Part shown: positions 4,657-5,857 of the stretch, in pieces
Numbering within the stretch: position 1 is the first letter of the stretch
How the letters are laid out: the number at the start of each line of letters is the position of its first letter
Assembly: GCA_002352945.1 (NCBI GenBank)
Contig: DDHL01000073.1
Span: forward strand, 1 to 5,857
DNA length: 5,857 nt
DNA from: Campylobacteraceae bacterium UBA1877
GTDB taxonomy: Bacteria > Campylobacterota > Campylobacteria > Campylobacterales > Campylobacteraceae
Reading direction: 5' to 3'
Program-made: the position numbers and the translations under genes
Notes under the pieces: model-generated
The model's input: the letters and a program-made list of their open reading frames with translations, nothing else
Databases searched by the model: none
Told to the model about the DNA's origin: nothing

Positions 4657-5857
4657 TTATAAATTATCCAATTTTTTTGCTACTAGCTTATTGGTTATAG
4701 CCGGGTTTGCTTTGCCACCAGTTGCTTTGAGTACTTGTCCAACAAAAAAGCCTAAAAGTTTTTTGTTTCCATCTTTATATTTAGCCAAATTGTCAGGGTT
4801 TTTAGCTATAACTTCATCAATAATCGGCTCAATAACTGCAGGGTCGCTGATTTGGACTAAGCCTTTTGCTTGCACAATATCTTCTGGATTTTCGCCCGTT
4901 TGGCTCATTATCTCAAAAACCTCTTTTGAGATTTTGCTCGAAATTGTCCCATCATCTACAAGTTTTACAAGATTAGCGATTTGGGCTGCATTAAATTTTA
5001 ACTCTTTTGAGTGTTTTAACTCCCTTGCAACTTCATTTGCAACGATATTTGCAATATTTACAGGACTTGAGTAAAACTTAAGAGCTTCATCAAAAAAGTG
5101 GCTCAAGTTTTCATCGCGAGCTAAGGTATTTGCAATTTCGCTATTTAAGCCAAGTTTGCTTGTGTAGCTATCAAAGCGCTCTTGCTCTTCTTTTGTCATT
5201 GGAGCAACTTCGCCATCAACTTGCGGTTTTGTTTCCTTTGGTTTTGGAGCAGGTTTTGTTTTTTGGCTCTTTTTAGCCCATGAGTCTTTGAGTCCGACAA
5301 TTTTATTAAAGACTGGATGCTCATCGGTATAATCAACTGGGTCGGCATAAAAGTAGCCTTGCCTTTCAAACTGAAATCTGCAATCGGGCTTTGATTCAAT
5401 TACTGAAGGCTCAATGAGCGCATCTTTAATCACTTTTAAAGATTCAGGGTTTAAATCCTCAATTCCTTGGGGCATTTCAGTGCGAAAGAGTCTGTCATAT
5501 AGCCTAACTTCTACTTTTTTAGCTTTTTGGGCACTAACCCAGTGGATAGCGCTTTTTACCTTTATGCCACTTGTATCTTGGCCGCTTTTTGAGTCTGGAT
5601 GGTAGATGGCCTTTATCTCAACAATATTTCCATCGCTATCTTTTATCACCTCTTTACATGTAATGATATAAGCATGTTTTAATCTTACAGGTTGACTTGG
5701 AGTGAGGCGGTAGTAATCTTTTGGCGGGTTTTCCATAAAATCATCTTGTTCAATGAAAATAGTCTTTGAAAATGGAAGTTTTCTAGAACCCTCTTTTGGC
5801 ACATCGTGAGGATAGTAAGATGCGTCAATCTCCTCATAGTCATCATAATTTTCAATA
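4657..5857 (-). CDS. glnS: Glutaminyl-tRNA synthetase fused to a YqeY/GatB tail domain (N-terminus outside window)
   Basis: GlnRS charges tRNA-Gln with glutamine in the cytoplasm. The frame is open from the right edge to the stop at 4657-4659, so about 400 C-terminal residues are seen; the catalytic Rossmann domain with HIGH and KMSKS motifs would lie beyond 5857. Bases 5857 to about 5280 encode the anticodon-binding beta-barrels, with RKLPFSKTIFIEQDDF, GIKVKSAIHWVSAQKAKKVEVRLYDRLFRTEMP and CRFQFERQGYFYADP ending in VFNKIVGLKDSWAKKS. These are GlnRS, not GluRS, features. A Lys/Pro-rich linker (about 5277-5205) leads to a helical domain of about 180 residues (5202-4660) related to YqeY and the GatB tail, including LKFNAAQIANLVKLVDDGTISSKISKEVFEIM. 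Such fusions are known, e.g. in Deinococcus, where the tail aids tRNA-Gln binding. A GTG at 5802 is internal: upstream codons encode IENYDDYEEI, as expected for GlnRS. Confidence 0.95.
   Translation of the reverse strand, partial: IENYDDYEEIDASYYPHDVPKEGSRKLPFSKTIFIEQDDFMENPPKDYYRLTPSQPVRLKHAYIITCKEVIKDSDGNIVEIKAIYHPDSKSGQDTSGIKVKSAIHWVSAQKAKKVEVRLYDRLFRTEMPQGIEDLNPESLKVIKDALIEPSVIESKPDCRFQFERQGYFYADPVDYTDEHPVFNKIVGLKDSWAKKSQKTKPAPKPKETKPQVDGEVAPMTKEEQERFDSYTSKLGLNSEIANTLARDENLSHFFDEALKFYSSPVNIANIVANEVARELKHSKELKFNAAQIANLVKLVDDGTISSKISKEVFEIMSQTGENPEDIVQAKGLVQISDPAVIEPIIDEVIAKNPDNLAKYKDGNKKLLGFFVGQVLKATGGKANPAITNKLVAKKLDNL
5653..5663. repeat. TTTACATGTAA copy inside glnS
   Basis: Eleven of the twelve bases of the intergenic palindrome TTTACATGTAAA recur here within the GlnRS anticodon-binding region, where they are part of codons for IITCKEVI. 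A 10-bp perfect palindrome remains. This may be chance, or show that the motif is dispersed genome-wide and not tied to the secreted-protein gene. Confidence 0.3.

Noticed and set aside
4619..5074. Plus-strand 151-aa hydrophobic-looking open frame
   Set aside because: It is the complement of the Lys/Glu-rich YqeY-like tail of GlnRS and the start of the aminotransferase gene; the Phe/Leu/Ser-rich composition comes from the antisense of Lys/Glu codons.
4657..5802. GlnRS tail as a stand-alone 381-aa gene starting at GTG 5802
   Set aside because: The frame stays open to the window edge and the upstream codons (IENYDDYEEIDASYYPHD) continue normal GlnRS sequence, so 5802 is internal.
1..5857. CRISPR array, tRNA, rRNA or riboswitch
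   Set aside because: No regularly spaced repeats, cloverleaf-like sequences or long structured leaders were seen; all gaps between genes are under 200 bp.

Overview
This is an AT-rich window with the look of a Campylobacterota (epsilonproteobacterial) genome. That is an inference from base composition, codon use and protein style; I cannot name the genus. A GlnRS-YqeY fusion next to a class I-alpha aminotransferase points to an environmental or Sulfurimonas/Sulfurospirillum-type lineage more than to Helicobacter pylori or Campylobacter jejuni, which make Gln-tRNA by transamidation.

Layout. Bases 1-2125 (minus strand) carry part of a type I restriction-modification locus: hsdM (514 aa), then, overlapping it by 8 bp, a RhuM-family gene that runs off the left edge. 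hsdS and hsdR are not visible and would be expected further left. hsdM has its own good promoter at 2158-2186, and its C-terminal linker carries an in-frame palindromic repeat encoding HSELDSES. Bases 2316-2889 (minus strand) hold a compact toxin-first toxin-antitoxin operon of the HI1419/HI1420 (HigBA/RelE-like) type, driven by a near-consensus promoter whose spacer and -10 box contain an 18-bp perfect palindrome. Bases 3073-3420 (plus strand) encode a small unrecognised protein with a signal peptide, bracketed by copies of the palindrome TTTACATGTAAA. Bases 3459-5857 (minus strand) are housekeeping: the C-terminal part of glutaminyl-tRNA synthetase fused to a YqeY/GatB tail domain, followed 13 bp downstream by an aspartate/aromatic aminotransferase.

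How it fits together. The left 2.9 kb is accessory defence and addiction material and the right 2.4 kb is core metabolism and translation; the small secreted-protein gene and its flanking palindromes lie at the junction. HsdM would methylate host DNA with an HsdS partner. The RhuM protein is probably translationally coupled to HsdM and probably continues into a Fic/Doc domain outside the window. The toxin-antitoxin pair probably autoregulates through the palindrome. No RNA genes, CRISPR array or insertion sequence were seen. I see no convincing wholly new system. The most unusual items are the palindrome inside hsdM, the hsdM-rhuM coupling, the repeated TTTACATGTAAA element and the apparently leaderless toxin mRNA.
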